Positions 63,408-64,000 of a DNA stretch of 64,000 nucleotides are shown here, piece by piece. Below the pieces are notes generated by a model. The model worked only from the letters and a program-made list of their open reading frames with translations, searched no databases and was not told the origin of the DNA. Each line of letters starts with the position of its first letter. Position 1 is the first letter of the stretch. This DNA is from Stercorarius parasiticus (Eukaryota; Chordata; Aves; Charadriiformes; Stercorariidae): contig VWZL01000170.1 in the NCBI GenBank assembly GCA_013396915.1, positions 954,703-1,018,702 of the forward strand, written 5' to 3'. The position numbers and the translations under genes are program-made.

Positions 63408-64000
63408 TCTTGTAATAGAAAACTATGCCAGAATAAACAGATGGGTTGAACTAATGCTATAGGTTGTCAGCAGTGTTTCCTAGCCTCTGAGTGCTTTCGT
63501 TCACAAACTACATGGTGCTTTTTAACGTAGTACATCAGTACCTTTTTTGGTGCAAATACTTCAACAGGAAGACCAGTTTTCTTTGAGTGCCACTGAATCT
63601 CTGGCTGTGCCTCGTCATTAGCCCTTCACCTGAGCCTTCTGCATTGCTGCACAGACTGCTAACACTCAGGTTAGGCTAAGCTGAGACCAGATGCCGTCTT
63701 TATGCTTCTCAGTGTGGATGGTCAGCTGGGTCCTGATTGACAGGGCATTTTGATCTTCCGCCTCATCAACCAGAAATGCAGGACGTTGTGCCCCATCTGG
63801 TATTTCCAGGCGAGACATGATCCCTAGAATCTGTGTTGCAGAAGCTGAAGGTGGCTTAGGAAAATCTGTCCTGCCTTTTCCTCTCTCATCGCTTTAGTAT
63901 TTGTGGAAAAAAAAACAGCAGCGCAGCAATGTACCTCTCCTTTAGTGGAGGAGGGGCCAAAGGCTGGGCAGGTTGGTGTTAGGAGGACCATCCAGGTCCC

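Larger units (their letters stand above)
60148..64000 (+). other. EPB41L4A: EPB41L4A intron 2 (partial)
   Basis: Starts with the consensus donor GTGAGT and continues past the window edge. I found no YWLDPAKT-type exon 3. It includes GC-richer patches at about 60440-60720 and 61730-62215 and an AATT repeat at 63387-63407. No other gene is supported. Confidence 0.85.

Noticed and set aside
60148..64000. EPB41L4A exon 3
   Set aside because: I looked for a segment encoding the expected YWLDPAKT-type continuation with splice sites and found none. It must lie beyond the window.
1..64000. tRNA, rRNA, snoRNA or microRNA genes
   Set aside because: I noticed no convincing conserved boxes or cloverleaf by eye. 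Covariance-model searches could not be run, so weak candidates may have been missed.

Overview
The window is vertebrate nuclear DNA, almost certainly from a bird. It carries avian-type CR1 LINE fragments with ATTCTRTG-type 3' tails, an LTR resembling an avian endogenous retrovirus family, and very sparse coding sequence split by consensus splice sites. I cannot name the species. None of the open reading frames longer than 60 codons looks like a complete protein gene. The only coding sequence I can defend is two short exons.

These are the first two coding exons of EPB41L4A (erythrocyte membrane protein band 4.1-like 4A, NBL4) on the + strand. Exon 1 (ATG at 6094, 33 codons, donor at 6193) lies in a CpG island at about 5215-6895, which is interrupted by a run of 102 N. 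Exon 2 (60043-60147, 35 codons) has a good acceptor and donor. Joined in phase 0, they give residues 1-68, the start of the FERM domain's F1 lobe. Intron 1 is 53,850 bp and fills 84% of the window. Intron 2 runs off the right edge, and I found no third exon.

Layout: 1-5210, AT-rich upstream flank with no supported gene; 5215-6895, CpG-island promoter, 5' UTR, exon 1 and start of intron 1; 6193-60042, intron 1 with six CR1 pieces, one ancient tRNA-type SINE in reverse, one solo-LTR-like element, scattered microsatellites and one large inverted repeat; 60043-60147, exon 2; 60148-64000, start of intron 2.

The most unusual structure is the inverted repeat at 50034-53159. Two GC-rich 604-bp arms, indel-free and differing at only three positions that I can see, face each other across a 1,918-bp AT-rich spacer. 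It is not CR1, and I do not recognise it. It could be a fold-back or non-autonomous DNA transposon, a recent inverted segmental duplication, two inverted LTR-like copies, or an assembly artefact. In the EPB41L4A pre-mRNA it would form a duplex of about 600 bp, a candidate substrate for RNA editing, Dicer processing or circular-RNA formation.
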